Of a DNA stretch of 64,000 nt, positions 28,976 to 35,738 are shown in pieces. The stretch is from contig NZ_FXAF01000006.1 in NCBI RefSeq assembly GCF_900177415.1, positions 1,264,001 to 1,328,000 on the forward strand. The letters are read 5' to 3'. Positions within the stretch are counted from its first letter, which is position 1. Each line of letters opens with the position of its first letter. This DNA is from Xaviernesmea oryzae. Lineage in GTDB: Bacteria; Pseudomonadota; Alphaproteobacteria; Rhizobiales; Rhizobiaceae. Both the position numbers and the translations under genes were made by a program. Under the pieces are notes generated by a model. It was not told the DNA's origin. It made no database searches and saw nothing but the letters and a program-made list of their open reading frames with translations.

Positions 28976-29284
28976 ATGATCCTGCATTGCGTCTTCGTTC
29001 GGTTCAAGGCGGTCCTTCAAGCGGCCGACAAGCAGGCGATCTATGATGCGGTCGCCGCGCTGAAAAACGTGACCCCCGGCATTCTCGACGTCAAGTACGG
29101 TCCGAATACATCGCCGGAAGGGTTGAACGGCGGCTTTCTGGACGGCTTCATCGTGACATTCGAAAGTCCGGAGGCGCGCGACGCCTATCTCGTCCATCCC
29201 GAGCATATCGCCGTCGGCGAACGCATTCTCGCCTCCACGGATGGCGGGCTGTCGGGGCTGATGGTCTTCGACCTTGCCGTCTGA
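28976..29284 (+). CDS. Dabb (stress-responsive alpha/beta barrel) family protein
   Basis: This is a 102-residue protein with the dimeric alpha/beta-barrel pattern of the Dabb family: MILHCVFVRFKAVLQ at the N terminus, ILDVKYGPNTSPEGL in the middle and DGFIVTFESPEARDAYLVHPEH with the conserved histidine near 80. Members include stress-induced proteins and small cyclases or monooxygenases. Its function is not known. GGGAGG lies just upstream of the ATG. Confidence 0.87.
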   Translation: MILHCVFVRFKAVLQAADKQAIYDAVAALKNVTPGILDVKYGPNTSPEGLNGGFLDGFIVTFESPEARDAYLVHPEHIAVGERILASTDGGLSGLMVFDLAV

Positions 29285-29300
29285 CGAAAGGCTCCCGACG

Positions 29301-29325
29301 AAAAAGGGCGCCGCCGGGCGCCCTT
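29301..29325 (-). terminator. Intrinsic terminator for the peroxiredoxin gene
   Basis: AAGGGCGCC and GGCGCCCTT form a 9-bp stem around a 4-base loop. Read leftward, the stem is followed by a run of U residues, making an intrinsic terminator 22 bases after the stop of the leftward peroxiredoxin gene. The rightward Dabb gene could share the stem but lacks a U-tract. Confidence 0.8.
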
Positions 29326-29347
29326 CCGGGGAAGATGCGGATATCGT

Positions 29348-29833
29348 TCAGAGCTGTTCCAGCATCGTGGCGGCACCCGAAACGGTCGCCTGGCCGGGGC
29401 TTTCTTCGATATTGAGTGACTTCACCACACCGTCTTCGACCAGCATGGAATAGCGCTTGGAACGGACGCCCAGGCCTCCGGCCGAGAGGTCGAGCTCGAG
29501 GCCGAGCGCCTTGGTGAAGGCGCCGTCCCAGTCGGCGAGGAAGTGGATCTTGCCGGTGCCGCCCGTCTGCTGCGCCCATGCGCCCATGACGTGCCAGTCG
29601 TTGACGGCCACGACGGCGATGTCGTCGACGCCCTTGGCGAGGATAGCATCCCGGTTTTCGAGATAGCCCGGCAGGTGGTTCAGCGTGCAGGTGGGCGTGA
29701 ATGCCCCCGGCACGGCGAAAAGGACGACCTTCTTGCCGTCGAAGAGCTGGTCGGTGGTGATCTCCACCGGCCCGTCTGCGGTCTTTTCCTTGAACTTGGC
29801 TGCGGGCAGTTTGTCGCCGACGGCTATGGTCAT
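29348..29833 (-). CDS. Peroxiredoxin, Prx5 type
   Basis: This 161-residue thiol peroxidase of the Prx5/AhpE-like group has the peroxidatic cysteine at residue 49 in VPGAFTPTCTLNHLPGY. The family's WHVMGAWAQQ and RYSMLVEDGVVKSLNIE are also seen. It reduces hydrogen peroxide and organic peroxides using thioredoxin or glutathione; no glutaredoxin domain is fused here. It is cytoplasmic (no signal peptide). GAGGAGAATT lies just upstream of the ATG. Confidence 0.94.
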   Translation of the reverse strand: MTIAVGDKLPAAKFKEKTADGPVEITTDQLFDGKKVVLFAVPGAFTPTCTLNHLPGYLENRDAILAKGVDDIAVVAVNDWHVMGAWAQQTGGTGKIHFLADWDGAFTKALGLELDLSAGGLGVRSKRYSMLVEDGVVKSLNIEESPGQATVSGAATMLEQL

Positions 29834-29995
29834 GGGAATTCTCCTCTGTGTCGGGATTTTGCGGGTCCATACCTCCGGCCCGCCGGTCGCGGCGCACTAT
29901 AGATCCGGCTCGACCGATGGCAAGGGCAATACCGGCGCACCGGAGGACACCAATTGTTGAAGCCGGCCGGCCATCCGTTCCGGCTTACTCGCCCT

Positions 29996-30853
29996 TCACT
30001 CGAAGGCGAGCGAGGTTTCCATGGCACGGTTTCCGGCGATCACCAGGATTCCCCAGCGCTTGCCCTTGATGTCGTAGTTCTTGGGAAGTTTCCCGACCGG
30101 CATGTCGAGCGAGTAGCTGTCGCCGTCCTGATGACCGTTGGCGCCGTCGAAGAGCACATGGCCCTGCGGACCCGTGACGATCACCTGCGGCGGCGCGGCG
30201 GTCTCTTCCGGCAGCTTCAGCTTCAGGTTCAGGGTTTCGCGGCCCTGCGTCATCGCATAGTGGGTGACGGCGAAGTCGTCCGAAGGCGCTTCCGGCAGTT
30301 TCGAGGCGGCCTGATTGATGATCATCGCCTCTTCCACGGGCGTGCCCTTGACCGGTGCGAGCGCCAGCGAGAACTCCGCCTGGAACGGGATGCAGATATT
30401 GCGGCAGAGGCCGACGAAGGCGGAAGCGCCGAGGTTGAGCGGCTTGCCGGGATCTTCCACCTTCAGTTCGAAGGGCAGGGCCACCGGATGATCGTAGCCG
30501 ATGTCGTTCAGCTTGCCGTTGGCGATGCGCTTCGGCACGGGATAGGAAACATGGGAGAGCGTCGCGCCGCTCGCCTTGGAAAACACCATCTGCGGCGGAA
30601 TGCCGGCATCGCCCGGTTCCTTCCAATAGGTGATCCAGCCGGGCCGGGGTTCGATCTGCAGCGCGCCGCGCACCGTTCCGTCGGGTTCCGGCGGCAGGGC
30701 CACGATCCGCATGCGGCCGCCCTCGGTGGTGGCCCAGGGCGTGGTTTCCGCCCGGCCGACCGCCGGACTGCCCAGGATCGCACCCGCGGTAACACAGGCG
30801 ACGAGCGCGCCAACCGCGCGGGCCGGGAGGCTGCGGACTGAATTTATCTTCAT
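29996..30853 (-). CDS. DsbD N-terminal-like periplasmic protein
   Basis: This 285-residue protein has a signal peptide (about residues 1-35, ending near GRAE). Its domain resembles the N-terminal thiol-exchange domain of DsbD. The CxxxxC pair GLCRNICIPFQAEFSL near residue 148 corresponds to the DsbD redox cysteines, and PGWITYWKEPGDAGIPP near 70 is a family motif. The membrane and C-terminal domains of DsbD are absent, so it would need a separate electron donor. It may act in periplasmic thiol reduction or cytochrome maturation. It is divergent from yqgE. Confidence 0.85.
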   Translation of the reverse strand: MKINSVRSLPARAVGALVACVTAGAILGSPAVGRAETTPWATTEGGRMRIVALPPEPDGTVRGALQIEPRPGWITYWKEPGDAGIPPQMVFSKASGATLSHVSYPVPKRIANGKLNDIGYDHPVALPFELKVEDPGKPLNLGASAFVGLCRNICIPFQAEFSLALAPVKGTPVEEAMIINQAASKLPEAPSDDFAVTHYAMTQGRETLNLKLKLPEETAAPPQVIVTGPQGHVLFDGANGHQDGDSYSLDMPVGKLPKNYDIKGKRWGILVIAGNRAMETSLAFE

Positions 30854-31017
30854 GGGCCCAAGCGTTTAACCGATCTGGCCGGTGCGGACTAGTCGTAAGC
30901 CGGCAAAAGCCGATCATTTTCGGTTGATTGATAGGGCGGACTGCCCCATCTTGCTTCAATGACAGATCGAAGCCTCTCCTGTCCGGGGTTCGGGCCGGAA
31001 GGCAGGCTGGAGGCGTG

Positions 31018-31623
31018 ATGGTTTTCTCGACCTTGAGGGACAAGTGCGAACGGGGTTTCCTGGACGGCCAGTTCCTGATCGCCATGCCCGGCATGCAGGA
31101 CAGCAATTTCACGCGCACGGTCGTCTATGTCTGCGCCCATTCTCAGGCGGGCGCCATGGGCTTCATCATCAACCGGCCGCAGCCGATCTCCTTCACCGAC
31201 GTCCTCCTGCATCTGAAGCTTATGGACCAGGCGGACGCGATCATGCTGCCCGGTGATACCCGTGATTTCCCGATCCTCTCGGGAGGACCGGTCGAGACCG
31301 GCCGCGGCTTCGTGCTGCATTCCGACGATTTTTCGAGCGAGTCCTCGATCCCCGTCAGCGACGAGATCTCCCTGACCGCGACGCTCGATATCATCCGCGC
31401 GATCTGCGACGGCCGGGGTCCCGCGCGGGCGACCATGCTGCTCGGCTACGCCGGCTGGGGGCCGGGTCAGCTCGAGCTGGAGATATCCGGCAACGGCTGG
31501 CTGAATTGCCCGGCCAATGACGAGCTGATCTTCGACCGCACGGTGGAAGGCAAATACGAACGGGCACTGGCGCTGATGGGCGTCAGCCCGGAAATGCTGT
31601 CGAGCGAAGCCGGCCATGCATGA
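31018..31623 (+). CDS. YqgE/AlgH family protein
   Basis: This 201-residue protein begins [25 protein letters not shown]. It has the conserved blocks [23 protein letters not shown] and [16 protein letters not shown] of the YqgE/AlgH family. The family fold is known but its function is not; AlgH was linked to alginate control in Pseudomonas. I chose the ATG at 31018, preceded by GGAGGCG. It is divergent from the DsbD-N-like gene and is followed by a CsbD gene. Confidence 0.92.
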   Translation: MVFSTLRDKCERGFLDGQFLIAMPGMQDSNFTRTVVYVCAHSQAGAMGFIINRPQPISFTDVLLHLKLMDQADAIMLPGDTRDFPILSGGPVETGRGFVLHSDDFSSESSIPVSDEISLTATLDIIRAICDGRGPARATMLLGYAGWGPGQLELEISGNGWLNCPANDELIFDRTVEGKYERALALMGVSPEMLSSEAGHA

Positions 31624-31715
31624 TTTTGAATTTGAAAATATCGGAACGAAGCCGCAGGGCCTCGCGTTCTTCTTTGGTCGGGACAATGGGGTCCCCTGTC
31701 GAAGGAGAAAAGATC

Positions 31716-31907
31716 ATGGGCAGCACCAGCGACAAGATGGCCGGCAAGGCCAACGAAGTGTCCGGCAAGATCAAGCAGGCCGCAGGCGACATGACCGATA
31801 ACCCGAAGCTGAAGGCAAAAGGCAACGCCCAGGAAGCCAAGGGCCATGCCCAGCAGGCCAAGGGCAAGGTCAAGGACGCCGCCAAGAACGTCGTGGACCG
31901 CATGTAA
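31716..31907 (+). CDS. CsbD family stress protein
   Basis: This is a 63-residue, lysine-rich, hydrophilic protein (MGSTSDKMAGKANEVSGKI, then QAKGKVKDAAKNVVDRM). Its repeated GxAxExxGxxKxxxG pattern defines the CsbD family of general stress proteins. It is probably cytoplasmic and poorly folded in isolation. I chose the ATG at 31716 because GAAGGAG lies 9 bases upstream; an in-frame start at 31620 would overlap yqgE. Its molecular role is unknown. Confidence 0.9.
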   Translation: MGSTSDKMAGKANEVSGKIKQAAGDMTDNPKLKAKGNAQEAKGHAQQAKGKVKDAAKNVVDRM

Positions 31908-31997
31908 CGGTCTTGTCCGAGGCTCGTAAGTCGAAACCTGTTCCGGTTTTCGCCCGGAGCAGGTTTTCTGTATCCGCTTCAAGAACCCGGTTCCTCC

Positions 31998-33062
31998 ATG
32001 CGCCTCTACGAATGCGATCACTGCGGCCAGACCATCCATTTCGACAACCGGTCCTGCGTCAATTGCGGCCATCGGCTGGCTTTCGTGCCGGAGAGGCTCG
32101 CCATGCACGCGCTCGCCGAAGACGAGGGTGAGGGGACCTGGCATCCCGTCGCGGAGCCGGGATACAAGGTGCGGCTCTGCGCCAATGCCGCCATGGACAT
32201 CTGCAACTGGACGGTCCCGACGGGCGATCTGAATGTCTTCTGCCCGGCCTGCCGGCATAACCGGCTGGTCCCGGACGCTTCGACGGAGGTTGGCCTCAAC
32301 CAGTGGCGCCGCATCAGCCAGGCGCAGCGGCATCTCTTCTATTCGCTGCTCCGCTGGAACCTGCCGCGCACCACCCGCGAGCAGGATCCGGAAGGCGGCC
32401 TGGTCTTCGATTTCCTGGTCGACGAAGTGCAGCCGGACGGCACCGTGGTGCCGGCCATGACCGGCCATGAGGACGGGCTGATCGCAATCCGCGCGGCCGA
32501 AGCCGACGACGCGACCCGCGAGCAGGTGCGGGTCATGATGAACGAGCCGTATCGCACCATGCTTGGCCACTTCCGCCACGAGACGGGCCATTACATGTGG
32601 GACAAGCTCGTGCGCGACGGGGGGAGGCTCGATGAGTTCCGTGCCGTCTTCGGCGACGAGACGGCCGATTACGGCGAGGCGCTGCAGCGCAATTACGAAC
32701 AGGGCCCGCCGCCGGGCTGGCAGGAAACCTTCATCAGCACCTATGCGAGCACGCACCCCTGGGAGGATTTCGCCGAATGCTTCGCGCATTACCTCCATAT
32801 CGTCGATACGCTGGAAACGGCCCGTTCCTACGGCATGTCGATCGAGCCGCAGCAGCATGAGGAACTGTCGGTCGAAGTCGCCTTCAATCCCTATCACGCC
32901 CAGGGCGCCGGGCAGCTCGTCTCGGCCTGGATCCCGTTCAGCGTGGCGCTCAACAGCCTGCACAGGTCCATGGGCGTGCCTGACCTCTATCCCTTCATCC
33001 TGACACCGGCGGTGGTCGGCAAGCTGGAATTCGTCCACCGGCTTGTTCACAGCCGGGGTTGA
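31998..33062 (+). CDS. Zinc-ribbon putative zinc metallopeptidase
   Basis: This 354-residue protein starts with a zinc ribbon (CDHCG at residues 6-10 and CVNCG near 20). A second cysteine set follows (CNWTVPTG and CPACRHNRLV). The core carries HETGH near residue 193, the HExxH zinc protease motif with a downstream acidic WEDFAECFAHYLH. It belongs to the putative zinc-binding metallopeptidase family whose substrates are unknown. It is transcribed alone. A long hairpin follows 24 bases after the stop. Confidence 0.87.
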   Translation: MRLYECDHCGQTIHFDNRSCVNCGHRLAFVPERLAMHALAEDEGEGTWHPVAEPGYKVRLCANAAMDICNWTVPTGDLNVFCPACRHNRLVPDASTEVGLNQWRRISQAQRHLFYSLLRWNLPRTTREQDPEGGLVFDFLVDEVQPDGTVVPAMTGHEDGLIAIRAAEADDATREQVRVMMNEPYRTMLGHFRHETGHYMWDKLVRDGGRLDEFRAVFGDETADYGEALQRNYEQGPPPGWQETFISTYASTHPWEDFAECFAHYLHIVDTLETARSYGMSIEPQQHEELSVEVAFNPYHAQGAGQLVSAWIPFSVALNSLHRSMGVPDLYPFILTPAVVGKLEFVHRLVHSRG

Positions 33063-33077
33063 TCACCGGCGGCCGGC

Positions 33078-33117
33078 AAAAAATCGGCCCGCCTTTTGGT
33101 GGATCAAAAGGCGGGCC
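33078..33117 (-). terminator. Strong intrinsic terminator, leftward
   Basis: A 12-bp perfect stem with an 8-base loop is followed on the leftward strand, after two bases, by six U residues. It could end either the candidate sRNA or the acyl-CoA dehydrogenase transcript. The rightward peptidase gene may use the stem too, but lacks a U-tract. Confidence 0.85.
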
Positions 33118-33199
33118 AGTCATTCTAGGATCGTGGCCGATGAAATTCGCAGGTGCATCCCGTAGGCTCAGACCCTAAAGGGGCAGCATTCAAAACCCC
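33078..33199 (-). ncRNA. Candidate leftward small RNA with strong terminator
   Basis: In the gap between two convergent genes, the leftward strand shows a promoter-like pair (TTGACG at 33234-33229, a 17-base spacer, CTTAAT at 33211-33206). About 120 bases follow, with a short GGGG/CCCC hairpin near the predicted start. The unit ends in a terminator: a 12-bp perfect stem (GGCCCGCCTTTT, 33086-33097 with 33106-33117), then six U residues at 33083-33078. No reading frame is present. It may be a free sRNA or a long 3' end of the acyl-CoA dehydrogenase message. Confidence 0.45.
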
Positions 33200-33332
33200 G
33201 TGAGAATTAAGGGGTATGTTCACGATTTCGTCAACTGGAAATATGCATTTTCATATTTCCGGAAATGCTTTCGTACCTCAGACACCTTCTTCTGGTTGTG
33301 ACGTGAAGACCGCCTGATTTGGTTTCCTTCGG

Positions 33333-34487
33333 TCAGAAGGTCTTCACCGTATCGAGCCCCAGAGCCGTGCGGCCGGCGAATTCCTGCTGTGCGCCGGTCC
33401 TCATGGGGTGGTAGCGCGCGCCCTGCACGTCGCGGAACCGCCGTTCGAGGCCCTTGTCCCGGAAAAAGGCGCCGCCGCCCGCCGTTTCCATCGCAAGCTC
33501 GGTTGCGGCGATCGCGTGGCGCGCCACAAGCGAACGGCCGATCATGATCTCGTTGGTGGTGGCGGGGCCGGGTTCGCCCCGTTCGGCTGCGGCGATCATC
33601 GCGGCATGCGCATATTGCGCAGCCCTCAGTTCCGTATCCATCCGCCCGGCGAGCGCGATGACATGCGCATCCGGCTTGCGTTTCTTGGCGAGTTCGACGG
33701 CGATGTCGCGGGCGCTTTCCGCCACGCCCAGATAGGCGGAGTAGATCACTGGGAAGGCGATCATCGAGATGATGTGGAAGAGCATGTGCCATTCGCCCTG
33801 ATTGCGCTTCAGGGCAACCGCTTCTTCCGGAACCACATGGCCCTCGACCATCACGTCGTTCGAGCCCGTGCCGCGCATGCCCATCGTCCTCCAGGTGTCG
33901 AGGACTTTGATATGCGGCGATTTCATCGGTAGGCCGAAATGCAGGACCTTCGGTCCGTCGTCGCCGTCGAAAACCGCGCCCGTCATCAGGACATCGCCCA
34001 TGGGCGAGCCGGACGTGAAGATCTTGCGTGCTGTTATCCGGTAGCCGCCCTCGACCTTCTCGGCCTTGCCCGAACCTTCGATCCAGTCCGAACCGCCGCT
34101 GGACAGAAGAATGATCCGCTCCGCGGCGACGCGCTTCAGAAGCGGGACCACCGGCTCGGCCTTCTGATGCGTCCAGCGCCAGGCGGGGATCGCCACCTGA
34201 TGCGTATGCATGGAAAAGGCGAGCGCCGTCGAACCACAATGGTGAGCGAGTTCCTTGATCATGGCGCAGAGTTCCGCGATCTCGGCACCGCCGCCGCCGA
34301 GATCGGCCGGTACGCCTGCCTCCACCAGGCCGGCTTCGCGCAGGTCGCGGTAGTTCTCGGCGACGAAGGCGTCGCTGTCGTCCGCCGCCGCGGCGCGTTC
34401 GGCAAAGCTCGGCCCCAGCGAGCGGGCAATGCCGACGGGCTCCGCGTGAACCGTATCCCGGGGCGAAATTTCGGTTGTTGCAATCAT
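33333..34487 (-). CDS. Acyl-CoA dehydrogenase family flavoprotein
   Basis: This 384-residue protein has the dehydrogenase fold: helical N domain (GLVEAGVPADLGGGGAEI), beta domain with ITARKIFTSGSPMGDVLM near residue 150 and TWRTMGMRGTGSNDVMVEG near 190, and a C-terminal helical bundle. The final FRDVQGARYHPMRTGAQQEF region differs from short-chain acyl-CoA dehydrogenases and looks like the flavin monooxygenase-like side of the family. The substrate is unknown. AGGAGGAGG sits 8 bases before the ATG at 34487. It is divergent from the HxlR regulator, which probably controls it. Confidence 0.88.
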   Translation of the reverse strand: MIATTEISPRDTVHAEPVGIARSLGPSFAERAAAADDSDAFVAENYRDLREAGLVEAGVPADLGGGGAEIAELCAMIKELAHHCGSTALAFSMHTHQVAIPAWRWTHQKAEPVVPLLKRVAAERIILLSSGGSDWIEGSGKAEKVEGGYRITARKIFTSGSPMGDVLMTGAVFDGDDGPKVLHFGLPMKSPHIKVLDTWRTMGMRGTGSNDVMVEGHVVPEEAVALKRNQGEWHMLFHIISMIAFPVIYSAYLGVAESARDIAVELAKKRKPDAHVIALAGRMDTELRAAQYAHAAMIAAAERGEPGPATTNEIMIGRSLVARHAIAATELAMETAGGGAFFRDKGLERRFRDVQGARYHPMRTGAQQEFAGRTALGLDTVKTF

Positions 34488-34703
34488 GTTCTGATCCTCC
34501 TCCTGTTGTTGAGAATGGACCGATTGTTCGCCGGCGACCAAAGAGCCGCAAGTACAGGAAGTGTACCGCCATCGGCTGATCCGGTTTCCTGCCGTTGGAT
34601 GAGATGAAAATCGCCAATACAATCAATGGTGCAGGAAAATGGTCTTGGTGCTTCCAAAGAACGGGCTTATTCTACTTCGGATATTGGCGCGGAGGGTTTT
34701 TCC

Positions 34704-35408
34704 ATGACGGAAATGACCGGAAGTTACGGCCAGTTCTGCCCGGTCGCGATGGCGGCCGAGGTTTTCTGCACGCGCTGGACGCCATTGGTGCTTCGGGAAC
34801 TTCTGTGCGGCAGCCGCCGCTTCAACGACCTGCGCCGCGGCGTGCCCCGCATGTCCCCGACACTGCTCTCGAAGCGGCTGAAGGAACTGGTGCAGGCCGG
34901 CATCATCGAGAACCGCAGGGCGCCCGACGGCGCCACCGAATATCACCTGACGCCGGCCGGCGAGGAGCTGCGCGAGGTGGTCATGACGCTCGGTTTTTGG
35001 GGACAGCACTGGGTCGAAACCCAGCACTCTCTCCAGAAGCTCGATCCATCGCTGCTGATGTGGGACATGCGCCGCCATCTCGACCCGGTACCGCTGCCCA
35101 CCCGGCGCTGCACGGTCCTCTTTTATTATCCGGAGCAAGCGCCGGCGCAGCAGCGCTACTGGCTCGTCGTCGACGGGCGGGATGTCGACATCTGCTCGAC
35201 GGATCCCGGTTTCGAGATCGATCTCTACGTGACGTCTCCGCTCCGCACGATGACGGCGATCTGGATGGGGATTGCGACCGTCCGGGCCGAGATGGATGCG
35301 GGCCGGCTGGAACTGGACGGCGATACGGACATGGCAAGCTCCATGCAGCAATGGCTGGGCCTCAGCCCCTTCGCCCGGGAACAGCCGAGGAGAGGAAAGG
35401 CGGCGTAA
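34704..35408 (+). CDS. HxlR family transcriptional regulator with C-terminal SCP2-like domain
   Basis: This 234-residue protein has an HxlR winged helix in the first 100 residues, with the conserved cysteine in QFCPVAMAAEVFCTRWTPLVLRELL and the recognition-helix region MSPTLLSKRLKELVQAGI. A C-terminal domain of about 110 residues resembles the SCP2 sterol-carrier fold, which could bind a lipid or acyl-CoA effector. GGAGG lies 8 bases before the ATG at 34704. It is divergent from an acyl-CoA dehydrogenase gene, 216 bases apart, and may sense the substrate of that enzyme; this is inferred. Confidence 0.85.
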   Translation: MTEMTGSYGQFCPVAMAAEVFCTRWTPLVLRELLCGSRRFNDLRRGVPRMSPTLLSKRLKELVQAGIIENRRAPDGATEYHLTPAGEELREVVMTLGFWGQHWVETQHSLQKLDPSLLMWDMRRHLDPVPLPTRRCTVLFYYPEQAPAQQRYWLVVDGRDVDICSTDPGFEIDLYVTSPLRTMTAIWMGIATVRAEMDAGRLELDGDTDMASSMQQWLGLSPFAREQPRRGKAA

Positions 35409-35504
35409 CTGCCGGATGGCTCCGAAGCTCCAGACCCCGGGCGTACCGTCCCACTTTCCTCTCAGCAATATGCTGATGCTGATGAAGCGGCAGTAGTGGA
35501 CTTC

Positions 35505-35644
35505 CCTTCTCCCCAGCGGGGAGAAGGTGGTCCGAAGGACCGGATGAGGGGGGGCGAAGCCGAAATCCGGCGATGCGCCTGCCGCGTGTGCACCCCCTCA
35601 TCGCCTCGCTTTGCTCGGCACTTCTCCTCGCTGGGGAGAAGAGG
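35505..35644. repeat. Palindromic intergenic repeat, family 2, inward pair
   Basis: Two units like those at 1348-1468 lie in inverted orientation, but here the GAGGGGG ends face each other and the CCTTCTCC stems are outermost. The left unit has a perfect 23-base CCTTCTCCCC/GGGGAGAAGG hairpin and a GGTCC-GAA-GGACC hairpin; the right unit is more diverged. The rest of the 330-base gap (35409-35504 and 35645-35738) holds nothing I recognise. Confidence 0.85.
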
Positions 35645-35738
35645 GCGCAAGCCGAACCTGCTCGGTTCCTCCTATGCGATTGTCCCGCCTTCGGGGGAAG
35701 ATCGGATGCCGCAGGTCTTTTCCCAGCTCAGGTCGTAG

